The notes below the pieces were generated by a model. That model saw nothing but the letters and a program-made list of their open reading frames with translations. It had not been told where the DNA came from and made no database searches. Shown in pieces: positions 1-6,498 of a DNA stretch of 45,395 nt. Each line of letters starts with the position of its first letter. Position 1 is the stretch's first letter. This DNA comes from Phycisphaerales bacterium (GTDB taxonomy: Bacteria > Planctomycetota > Phycisphaerae > UBA1845). The stretch covers positions 1 to 45,395 of the forward strand of contig JACKHH010000026.1 in the NCBI GenBank assembly GCA_020639095.1, written 5' to 3'. The translations under genes and the position numbers were made by a program.

Positions 1-465
1 CACCGGATCATCGAAGCGCAGCACGCGGCTGTTGAACGCGTCCGCCACCCAGAGGGCGTGGTTCGCATCCACGTACACGCCTTGCGGGAGGAAGAACGAA
101 TCCGCCGATGCCACGAAGAACCCGCCACGGTTGGGATCGCCGCTGACGAAATCGGGCTGACCAATGATGAGGTCGGCCAATGCGCCGTTGGCGAACGTCG
201 CCGCGTCGGGCCAGCTCAGCACGCGATTGTTGTCCGGATCGGAAACATAGATGCGGCCGTCCGGAGCGAGTGCAACGTGCGCCGCATTGGAGAGCGCGAG
301 GTTGCTCGCCGTCGGAAAACCGTTGGGTTGATTCGGGTCAAGGGTGGTGAGTCCCGGCTGGCCGAGGACCGCGTCTGCTAGCGTGTCGAACGGAGCGGCA
401 AGCGATTGCGCGGCGCACATGACAACTGCGATTGCGACAACAGAATGTAGACTCCGACGGTACAT
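1..465 (-). CDS. Secreted NHL-repeat / beta-propeller protein, N-terminal part
   Basis: The reading frame runs from an ATG leftward off the window edge, so only the first 155 residues are visible. Residues 1-23 look like a signal peptide: MYRR, a hydrophobic stretch, then a QSLAA cleavage region. The mature part shows NHL-type blades: APDGRIYVSDPDNNRVLSW near residue 66 and ANHALWVADAFNSRVLRF near residue 136, both with the (D/N)xRV ending of this fold. Segments of the form LGQPG and IIGQPDF recur between blades, as in the SMP-30/gluconolactonase-like propellers that are abundant in planctomycetes. Such proteins usually act outside the cytoplasm as binding or hydrolytic propellers; which one applies cannot be told without the C-terminus. 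It is transcribed away from the window in the same direction as the ubiA operon, 35 bases beyond the ubiA stop. Confidence 0.75.
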   Translation of the reverse strand, partial: MYRRSLHSVVAIAVVMCAAQSLAAPFDTLADAVLGQPGLTTLDPNQPNGFPTASNLALSNAAHVALAPDGRIYVSDPDNNRVLSWPDAATFANGALADLIIGQPDFVSGDPNRGGFFVASADSFFLPQGVYVDANHALWVADAFNSRVLRFDDPV

Positions 466-500
466 GCTTCTTTCGTCCCCGGCTGCACTGCGCTTAAGAC

Positions 501-1436
501 TTACCAAACCGGTGGCAGATCGATCAGTACGTCGCCCACCGCGCACACGCCGAGCAGCAGACTGACCAGACCGTTGATGGTGAAGAATGCAAGGTTGACA
601 CGCGAGAAGTTGTCCGGCCGAACGGCTGCGTTTTCGATAACGAGAAGGATCGCGACGAGCGCCACGCCCGCGTGATACCACCAACCGAGCCCGCAAAGCT
701 TACCCACGGCGAGCAGCAGCATCACGACCACGGCGTGCAGCACGCGCGTGATGAGCAGCGCCTTCGCGGGGCCGAGCTTTGCGGGGATGCTGTGCAACCC
801 GCTGGTGCGATCGACGTCGATGTCCTGGCACGCATAGATGATGTCAAACCCCGCGATCCAACAGGTCACTGCGACCCCGAGCAGAATAGCGGGTATCCCC
901 AGGCTCTGCGGATGGATCGCGATCCACGCCGCGACTGGGGAAAAGCCTATAGCGGCACCGAGCCAGAAGTGGGCAAATCGCGTGAATCGCTTGGCGAAGG
1001 AGTAGCCGCAAATGAACAGCAATACGGGCCCACCGAGCAGCATCGGCCAGGCGTTGTCGAACCAGATCTGGAACGCGCCGCACGCGAGCGCGAACGTCAC
1101 AAAGAACACCGCGAGAAAAACCCACGCCTGCGCCATGGTCAGCTTGCCCGCGGGCAGCGGACGGCTCTGCGTGCGCGGATTCAGCGCGTCGAGACGCGCG
1201 TCCACGATACGGTTGAACGTCATGGCCACGCTGCGTGCAGCCACCATGCACACGACGATGAGCAGCACGTGCAACAATGTTGGATGCCCGCCGGTGAGTT
1301 CGCGACCCGCAAGAAAGGTGGCCATCAGTGCAAAGGGCAGCGCGAAGATCGAATGCGAGAACTTGATCATCTCGCCCCAGGTGCGCACGCTGCGCCCGAG
1401 CGTTTGCGGCGGCGATAGGGCGTCGGGGGCGTTCAA
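501..1436 (-). CDS. ubiA: UbiA-family prenyltransferase (4-hydroxybenzoate polyprenyltransferase-like, possibly MqnP)
   Basis: Integral membrane enzyme that attaches a polyprenyl chain to an aromatic acid in quinone synthesis. The 311 residues match the usual UbiA length and contain about eight or nine hydrophobic helices. Both Mg-diphosphate motifs are present: NRIVDARLD at residues 75-83 and DIDVD at 205-209, the latter followed by GLHSIPAKLG as in typical UbiA/MqnP proteins. The start is a TTG that shares bases with the ubiX stop (TTGA), so translation is probably coupled. The neighbours ubiX and menG/ubiE suggest the late steps of menaquinone synthesis. In bacteria using the futalosine route the equivalents are called MqnP and MqnM, and planctomycetes generally make menaquinone, so MqnP is my preferred reading. 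No mqnABCD gene lies in the window to prove it. Confidence 0.9.
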   Translation of the reverse strand: MNAPDALSPPQTLGRSVRTWGEMIKFSHSIFALPFALMATFLAGRELTGGHPTLLHVLLIVVCMVAARSVAMTFNRIVDARLDALNPRTQSRPLPAGKLTMAQAWVFLAVFFVTFALACGAFQIWFDNAWPMLLGGPVLLFICGYSFAKRFTRFAHFWLGAAIGFSPVAAWIAIHPQSLGIPAILLGVAVTCWIAGFDIIYACQDIDVDRTSGLHSIPAKLGPAKALLITRVLHAVVVMLLLAVGKLCGLGWWYHAGVALVAILLVIENAAVRPDNFSRVNLAFFTINGLVSLLLGVCAVGDVLIDLPPVW

Positions 1437-2074
1437 CTGTGGTCCTCCGCCGCGGGCGCGGAGGCGTCGAGCATGTCGGTCCAGCGCGTGTTGAGTTTGT
1501 GCTTGACGCCCACCAGGTCCATGATTTTCCCAACGACGAAATCAACGAGATCCTCGATGCGCCGTGGGAGCATGTAGAAACCAGGAGCGGCTGGGCAGAT
1601 CACCGCGCCGGCAGTGCTCAACCGCAGGCAGTTCTCCAGGTCGAGGTGGTTCATCGGCATTTCACGGTGCACGATCACGAGGCGGCGACGCTCCTTCAGC
1701 GTGACCTGCGCCGCCCGCGTGATGAGGTTGTCACCCATGCCAGCCGCTACTTGTGCAAGGGTGTTGCCGCTGCACGGGCAGATGACCATCGCGTCGATCG
1801 GCGTGGAGCCGCTGCCCAGCGGATCGCCCACGTCCTTGTAAGGGTGCAGCACGAGTCGTTCATCGACCCGGCCCAGGAGCGTCGACGCGTTGATATCCTC
1901 AATCGCGAGCTCGTCAACAAACAGCCTGCGCCCCAATGGGGAAATCACCAGATGCACTTCCGCGCCGGAGGTGATCAGGCAATCGACCAACCGGCGGGCG
2001 TAGGGTGCGCCGCTGGCGCCGGTGACGGCGACGATGATCCGTTTCAACGGTTCGTTGTGCTTGTCGGGACTCAC
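1433..2074 (-). CDS. ubiX: UbiX-family flavin prenyltransferase
   Basis: Makes prenylated FMN from reduced FMN and dimethylallyl phosphate, the cofactor of UbiD-type decarboxylases. The 213-residue protein begins with the Rossmann-like FMN segment VTGASGAPYARRL (about residues 17-29). It contains the conserved ICPCSGNTLAQVAAGMGDNL block, and KERRRLVIVHREMP with the Glu/Arg-rich active-site loop. I chose the GTG that overlaps the upstream stop as GTGA. A longer frame reaching further upstream reads through the neighbouring gene and lacks homology-like sequence. It sits between an unknown membrane protein gene and ubiA, each with a 4-base overlap. The matching UbiD-type decarboxylase (MqnL in the futalosine pathway) is not in this window. 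Confidence 0.93.
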   Translation of the reverse strand: MSPDKHNEPLKRIIVAVTGASGAPYARRLVDCLITSGAEVHLVISPLGRRLFVDELAIEDINASTLLGRVDERLVLHPYKDVGDPLGSGSTPIDAMVICPCSGNTLAQVAAGMGDNLITRAAQVTLKERRRLVIVHREMPMNHLDLENCLRLSTAGAVICPAAPGFYMLPRRIEDLVDFVVGKIMDLVGVKHKLNTRWTDMLDASAPAAEDHS

Positions 2075-3945
2075 GGTGCGGTCTCCAGCTTGGGCGGCGG
2101 CAGGGCACGCATACGCTTTTCGCCAAGCTCCGCCCACATGCTCCCGGCGTACTCACCGGCGAGCAGGGTCAATGCGCCCCGGCCTCTGGCGTCCATGCCG
2201 GCATCGAGGCATGCAATCCCCAAGTGGTATAGCGCTTCAGGCCGCGAATCGCCAGGAGGCGTGCTGTCGACGCAGGTTTGCAGGCGTTCGACGCGTTCCA
2301 CGGGATCAACCGAAAGCAGGGCGAGGCGCAGTTTAATGTTGTCCGCGAGCATGCTGCCGGGATACGCACGCAGCAAATCGCGGAGATTGTTCTTGTAGAA
2401 CCGCTCGTGCGGATCAAGTTGCAACAGGCCGGGCTGACGCGGTTCGCCCGGTTTCGCACCGCAGAGGGGCCGCACGCCGTAGCGCGGATCGTTGGCGTTT
2501 TCCAATAGCAGATCGCGCAAGCGGCGGCCTTCGAAGACAATATTCTCCACGAGAATGTTCAGGCTCGCGTCCGGCGGCGCGGAGGTGAGCGCCTTCTTCA
2601 CCGCCCCCGTATGCGTCGGAGGTTTGTCGGAAGTGCGGTTTTCACCATAGAGCGTGACGAGTTCATCGAGACTCTCGAGCGCGCGGGCAATCTTGCCGTC
2701 GCGTGCGTTGAGCATCGCGAGCTTGTAGCGTCCGACGGCAGCGATGCTGGAACCTTCCGGCGCGTTGTAGATCACCTTCCGCCAGATCAGCTCGGACTGA
2801 TCCGTCTGCATGGGGAAATCGAAGTACGTCGCGAGCACCTTCTTCTTGCGAAAAGCTTCGACGTCCATGCGCGCGTCGAGCGCTTGGCCTTCAAGATAAA
2901 GCACATTGGGCGCGTACCGGCTGTCGGGAAAATGGCGGATGAAATGGCGACACTCGTCGACAAAGTCGTCCTTCTGCTGGGCGAACGCGGTGCGCATGTC
3001 GAGCGCACTTTCGAGTTCGAGCGAGATGCGGAAATCCACCTGCTTGCGGAACTCTTCGAGTGTCGGCCTGGGCGGCGGGCGAAGTTGCCACGCTTCGAAG
3101 GTGATGCGATCAAACCAGGGCGCGCCGTCGCGCTCGCCGAATTCGTCGTAGAAGCGCTTCTCCAGCAGGCGGTAATACAGCTCGTCCCGGCCGACATGCC
3201 ATTCAAACACGACAACCGGAACCGCGAAGCACACGAGCAGCAGCGGCGCCACCACACCCGGACGGTAATTCACCAGCCGGGCGAAGAAGAGCACGATGCC
3301 CATGATCAGGCACGACGCGAAGGTCGCGAGAATCCAGGGCGCCATGAACTTCAGGCGATCGGCAGGTGCGTAGTGCTCGACGATCGGCGCAGCCTGCCGC
3401 GACGCGCCGTAAAAATAGAGCAAGACGAGCACGAGTCCGAGCAACGCGGACGCGTAGCGGAATCGAAAACGGAGCGGTTTCACCGTTGCAATAACGCACG
3501 CACCGGTGATGTTGATCGCCAACCAAGGCATCACGGCGAGAAACGCAACGATGAAAATGAACGGAAGGCAGCAAGGAAAGCGGTAAAGTATCGCGATCAG
3601 AATAGGTACCGACACCAGGGCTGCGAGCAGCAAACCCACGACGATGCCGTGCAGCGGAACCACGTCGAGGCGAATAGGAAAGAGCACAAAGTTGCCCAGG
3701 TGGGCGTCGCCCTTGGGCATGAAGGTGTCGGCGACGATCTGCCAATAGCCATCCTGCGTTGGGGCGAAGTTGACTCCGGTTCGCAGCCAGTACGCGAAGC
3801 TGCCCAACCCGGCGAACAGCACGATGTTCACAAGCAGCAGCAGAATCGCCCGGATGCGGTATTTCGACGCGGTTCGCGACCACACGTCCACGACGGGCTG
3901 CTCCACCGTCTCGTCAACCATCCTGGTTGTGTCCGCGCTGGTCAT
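2071..3945 (-). CDS. Unknown polytopic membrane protein with a C-terminal helical-repeat (TPR-like) domain
   Basis: I do not recognise a named family. The N-terminal half (624-residue protein) has about six strongly hydrophobic segments: AILLLLVNIVLFAGLG near residue 32, then the LHGIVVGLLLAAL, CCLPFIFIVAFLAVMPWL, YASALLGLVLVLLYF, WILATFASCLIMGIVLF and VAPLLLVCFAVPVVVF regions. The C-terminal half is soluble and rich in paired helices. One stretch, DECRHFIRHFPDSRYAPNVL, resembles the YfiO/BamD-type tetratricopeptide pattern, and similar pairs recur (FYKNNLRDLLRAYPGSMLA, RPEALYHLGIACLDAGMD). The start chosen is the ATG overlapping the menG stop (ATGA); a 32-codon upstream extension lies inside menG. 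Its stop overlaps the ubiX start. Being translationally coupled on both sides within a quinone operon suggests a role in quinone synthesis or its membrane organisation, but this is inference from context only. Confidence 0.75.
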   Translation of the reverse strand: MTSADTTRMVDETVEQPVVDVWSRTASKYRIRAILLLLVNIVLFAGLGSFAYWLRTGVNFAPTQDGYWQIVADTFMPKGDAHLGNFVLFPIRLDVVPLHGIVVGLLLAALVSVPILIAILYRFPCCLPFIFIVAFLAVMPWLAINITGACVIATVKPLRFRFRYASALLGLVLVLLYFYGASRQAAPIVEHYAPADRLKFMAPWILATFASCLIMGIVLFFARLVNYRPGVVAPLLLVCFAVPVVVFEWHVGRDELYYRLLEKRFYDEFGERDGAPWFDRITFEAWQLRPPPRPTLEEFRKQVDFRISLELESALDMRTAFAQQKDDFVDECRHFIRHFPDSRYAPNVLYLEGQALDARMDVEAFRKKKVLATYFDFPMQTDQSELIWRKVIYNAPEGSSIAAVGRYKLAMLNARDGKIARALESLDELVTLYGENRTSDKPPTHTGAVKKALTSAPPDASLNILVENIVFEGRRLRDLLLENANDPRYGVRPLCGAKPGEPRQPGLLQLDPHERFYKNNLRDLLRAYPGSMLADNIKLRLALLSVDPVERVERLQTCVDSTPPGDSRPEALYHLGIACLDAGMDARGRGALTLLAGEYAGSMWAELGEKRMRALPPPKLETAP

Positions 3946-4703
3946 GCTCCGTCCTTGGTGCCGGTATAGATGGTGACCACGCCGAAGGTCAAAGGTTGGG
4001 CGCGAACCTGCGAAAATCCAATGGCCCGCAGGCGTCCGCAAAGCTCCTCGGCGTCCAGAAAGGATACCACCGAGCGGGGGAGATAGCGATATGCACCGCT
4101 GCGGTCGCGGGCCATCAGCGTCGCCATCGCGGGCATGATCTTGCCGCTGTAGAACTCATGGAGCACGCGGATGGCGGGGTTCGCGGGTCGCGTGAACTCG
4201 AGGATGGCGATCCGGCCTCCGGGGCGCAGCACGCGATGCATCTCCCTGAGCCCCGCGTCGAGGTCCTGGTAGTTGCGCACGCCAAAGGCGCAGCTCGTGA
4301 CATCGAACGACTGACTGGCGAATGGCAACTTCAATCCGTCGCCCTCGCACCAGGCTTCGCCGTTGCGCGATCGAGCGGCTGCCCGTTGCAACATCTCGTG
4401 GGCAAAGTCCACGCCGACATACCGCTCCGCCTGCGGCGCGCGATCGTGGAACGTGCGGAGCAAGTCTCCAGTGCCGCACGCGATGTCGAGGATGCGGTCA
4501 CCCGGTCTTACCCGGGCAGCTGCGACCGTGCGTTTGCGCCACGCGCGATCGCGTCCGCCGCTGAAGATGCGGTTGATGCGTTCATAGGTCGGGGCGATCG
4601 CGTCGAACATGTTGCGGACGCGACGGGCTTTGTCGTGTTGTTCGTGGACGGACGCCAGGCGCTGCTCGTCCCAGACGGGTTTGTTGGTGTCAGGTTCAGG
4701 CAC
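3942..4703 (-). CDS. ubiE: Demethylmenaquinone / 2-polyprenyl benzoquinol C-methyltransferase (MenG/UbiE)
   Basis: SAM-dependent enzyme that C-methylates demethylmenaquinol in the last step of menaquinone synthesis (UbiE also works on ubiquinone precursors). The 253 residues match the family length. Signatures are FDAIAPTYERINRIFSGGRD (residues 33-52), SAM motif I DIACGTGD at 73-80, the acidic GVD after the second strand, CAFGVRNYQD in the middle and RVLRPGGRIAILEF near residue 160. The end of the protein, FGVVTIYTGTK, is also typical. The start is a GTG; no ATG is available before the conserved core. This is the promoter-proximal gene of the quinone operon and overlaps the following gene by four bases. 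Because planctomycetes use menaquinone, MenG is the likelier in vivo role; the symbol ubiE reflects the family. Confidence 0.93.
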   Translation of the reverse strand: MPEPDTNKPVWDEQRLASVHEQHDKARRVRNMFDAIAPTYERINRIFSGGRDRAWRKRTVAAARVRPGDRILDIACGTGDLLRTFHDRAPQAERYVGVDFAHEMLQRAAARSRNGEAWCEGDGLKLPFASQSFDVTSCAFGVRNYQDLDAGLREMHRVLRPGGRIAILEFTRPANPAIRVLHEFYSGKIMPAMATLMARDRSGAYRYLPRSVVSFLDAEELCGRLRAIGFSQVRAQPLTFGVVTIYTGTKDGA

Positions 4704-4871
4704 TTCGCAATAGACCCTTAACGCGCACCGGATAAACGAGCGGTTGCGCGACAGAAAGCTCGCAGATTTGCGGCTATTCTATTGAGATTTGCGGGGAGGG
4801 CCATGCAAAAGCGGTGGTAATCCTTGGCGTGCGGGCTTGCATCGAAGCGGGGGTCCGGTTGCAATGCGTGA
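4704..4871. promoter_or_regulatory. Divergent promoter region between menG/ubiE and the uracil-DNA glycosylase gene, with a 10-bp direct repeat
   Basis: This gap separates two divergently transcribed genes, so it must carry promoters in both directions. It contains the direct repeat AGATTTGCGG at 4764-4773 and 4785-4794. The copies begin 21 bases apart, two helical turns, which suits a protein binding the same face twice. TAGAAT on the minus strand (4776-4781), between the copies, could be a -10 hexamer for the quinone operon. I found no convincing -35 partner, so exact promoters are not assigned. Confidence 0.35.
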
Positions 4872-5624
4872 TTGCTCGTTTGGATCCTGATTGGCGGGTG
4901 TTGGAACTTGTCCGCGACGCTCATTGAATCGTCCGATCGACTGGTCCGCGCGGTGAAACGGCTTCGCTTCGCCGAACCGGTGACGCACGTCTACAACCCG
5001 CTGGAGTATGCGCGGGCGGCGCATGTGGCGTACCTAGAGCGGTATGGCGACGGGCGTCGCGAGGTGCTGCTGGTGGGGATGAATCCCGGGCCCTTCGGAA
5101 TGGCGCAGACGGGCGTACCCTTCGGCGAGATCAACGCGGTACGCGACTGGCTGGGGATTCGCGCGGAGGTTGGCAAACCGAAACATGAGCATCCCAAGCG
5201 GCCCGTTGACGGGTTTGCCTGCGAGCGCAGCGAGGTGAGCGGTGCACGCTTGTGGGGTTGGGCGCGCGAACAATATGGCACGCCAAAGCGCTTCTTTGAG
5301 CGGTTCTTCGTGATGAACTACTGCCCGCTGATGTTTCTCGAAGATAGCGGGCGCAACCGCACGCCCGACAAGCTGCCCGTTGCGGAACGCGACAAACTGC
5401 ACCGGGCGTGCGACGCAGCCCTCGTGCGTACTGTGGAGGCCATTCGGCCCAAGCTGGTTGTGGGCGTCGGCAAATTCGCGGAAATGCGCGCCGCTTTGGC
5501 CCTGAAGGGTTTCGGCGTGGCAATTGGTACGATATTGCACCCCAGTCCAGCCAGCCCCGCCGCGAACCGTGGATGGGCTGAGCAGGCGACGAAGCAACTT
5601 GCTGCATTGGGCGTGGCGTGTTGA
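4872..5624 (+). CDS. SMUG1-type single-strand-selective uracil-DNA glycosylase
   Basis: Excises uracil (and 5-hydroxymethyluracil in characterised SMUG1) from DNA to start base-excision repair in the cytoplasm. The protein carries the SMUG1 catalytic loop GMNPGPFGMAQTGVPFG at about residues 69-85 with the catalytic Asn, followed by HPKRPV and SEVSGARLWG, and the DNA-intercalation motif HPSPASPAANRGW at about 223-235. These match the animal enzyme closely and differ from the UDG family 1, 4 and 5 motifs. The reported start is a TTG; another TTG at 4908 fits the usual family length better, and neither has a strong ribosome site. It is followed in the same direction by an alpha/beta hydrolase gene and a large dehydrogenase gene at short distances. 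With the nth gene elsewhere in the window it supplies another base-excision glycosylase. Confidence 0.9.
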   Translation: MLVWILIGGCWNLSATLIESSDRLVRAVKRLRFAEPVTHVYNPLEYARAAHVAYLERYGDGRREVLLVGMNPGPFGMAQTGVPFGEINAVRDWLGIRAEVGKPKHEHPKRPVDGFACERSEVSGARLWGWAREQYGTPKRFFERFFVMNYCPLMFLEDSGRNRTPDKLPVAERDKLHRACDAALVRTVEAIRPKLVVGVGKFAEMRAALALKGFGVAIGTILHPSPASPAANRGWAEQATKQLAALGVAC

Positions 5625-5663
5625 TGTTCACGTGCGCATAACAGTTTTGCCAAGGTGGCTGCC

Positions 5664-6461
5664 ATGAAAACGATGGTACGACTGGACGACGTGGAACTGG
5701 CGGTGACCGTTCGCGGGAAGGGTCGACCGCTGCTCTTCGTTCACGGGTTTCCGTTGAGCCGGCGGATGTGGGACGCGCAGGTTGACGCGTTCGCCGCCAC
5801 GCACCAGGTGATCGCACCAGACCTGCGCGGTTTCGGCGAAAGCGGGGTCAACGACAAACCGCAAACAATGGAGAGTTACGCGGACGACCTCGCGGACGTG
5901 CTCAACGCGTTGGGCATTTCGCAGCGTGTTGTGCTCTGCGGACTCTCGATGGGCGGGTACATCGCGTTCGCCTTTTGCCACAAGTACGCGAGTCGGCTGG
6001 CGGGGCTGGTGCTTGCAGACACGCGGGCGATCGGCGATTCCGAACAGGCGGCCAAGGATCGCGTGGCCATGGCGGAGCGCGTGCTGGCGGAAGGCCCGAT
6101 GCCGGTCGTCGAGGGCATGGTCGGAAAGCTGTTCGGCCCGCAGACCTACGCATCCAAGCCGGAACTGGTCGAAAGCGTGCGGCAGATGATGCTGGGCAGT
6201 TCGCCCGTGGGTATGTCTGCCGCGATGCGTGCGATGGCTGTGCGCCGCAACTGGACGGGGGAATTGAAAAACATGACTACGCCCGCGCTCGTCGTGGTGG
6301 GCAGCGGTGATGTGATTTCGCCACCGGCGGAGATGCGCGAGATCGCCGAGGGCCTACCGCATTGCGAATACGTTGAGCTGACGACGGCGGGGCACATGTC
6401 GCCGATGGAAGAACCGGCTGGTTTCAATCGCGCGCTCGCCGCGTTTTGCGACCGGCTTTGA
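5664..6461 (+). CDS. Alpha/beta-fold hydrolase
   Basis: Cytoplasmic serine hydrolase of the alpha/beta fold, about 265 residues. Visible elements are the oxyanion segment VHGFPLSRRMW, the GFGESG turn, the nucleophile elbow CGLSMGGY with Ser at the centre (about residue 98), a late acidic residue in VVVGSGDVISPP and the catalytic His in TTAGHMSPMEEP. The general pattern is that of 3-oxoadipate enol-lactonase, haloperoxidase-like and bromoperoxidase-like hydrolases, but the substrate cannot be read from sequence. The ATG at 5664 is preferred to an in-frame GTG nine bases earlier because AAGG at 5652-5655 then sits eight bases upstream. It lies 39 bases after the glycosylase stop and 37 before the dehydrogenase start, so the three are probably co-transcribed. 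Confidence 0.85.
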   Translation: MKTMVRLDDVELAVTVRGKGRPLLFVHGFPLSRRMWDAQVDAFAATHQVIAPDLRGFGESGVNDKPQTMESYADDLADVLNALGISQRVVLCGLSMGGYIAFAFCHKYASRLAGLVLADTRAIGDSEQAAKDRVAMAERVLAEGPMPVVEGMVGKLFGPQTYASKPELVESVRQMMLGSSPVGMSAAMRAMAVRRNWTGELKNMTTPALVVVGSGDVISPPAEMREIAEGLPHCEYVELTTAGHMSPMEEPAGFNRALAAFCDRL

Positions 6462-6498
6462 TTGACTAGTCGCACCACACTTTGGGGAAGCAACTTCG

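Noticed and set aside
2611..3969. A 452-codon plus-strand frame opposite the unknown membrane protein gene
   Set aside because: It is rich in Arg, His, Glu and Gln with no domain, and mirrors a well-supported minus-strand gene; long antisense frames are expected at this GC content.
5664..6461. Haloalkane dehalogenase or a specific lactonase
   Set aside because: The catalytic elbow and His are generic for alpha/beta hydrolases; no substrate-specific residues can be assigned.
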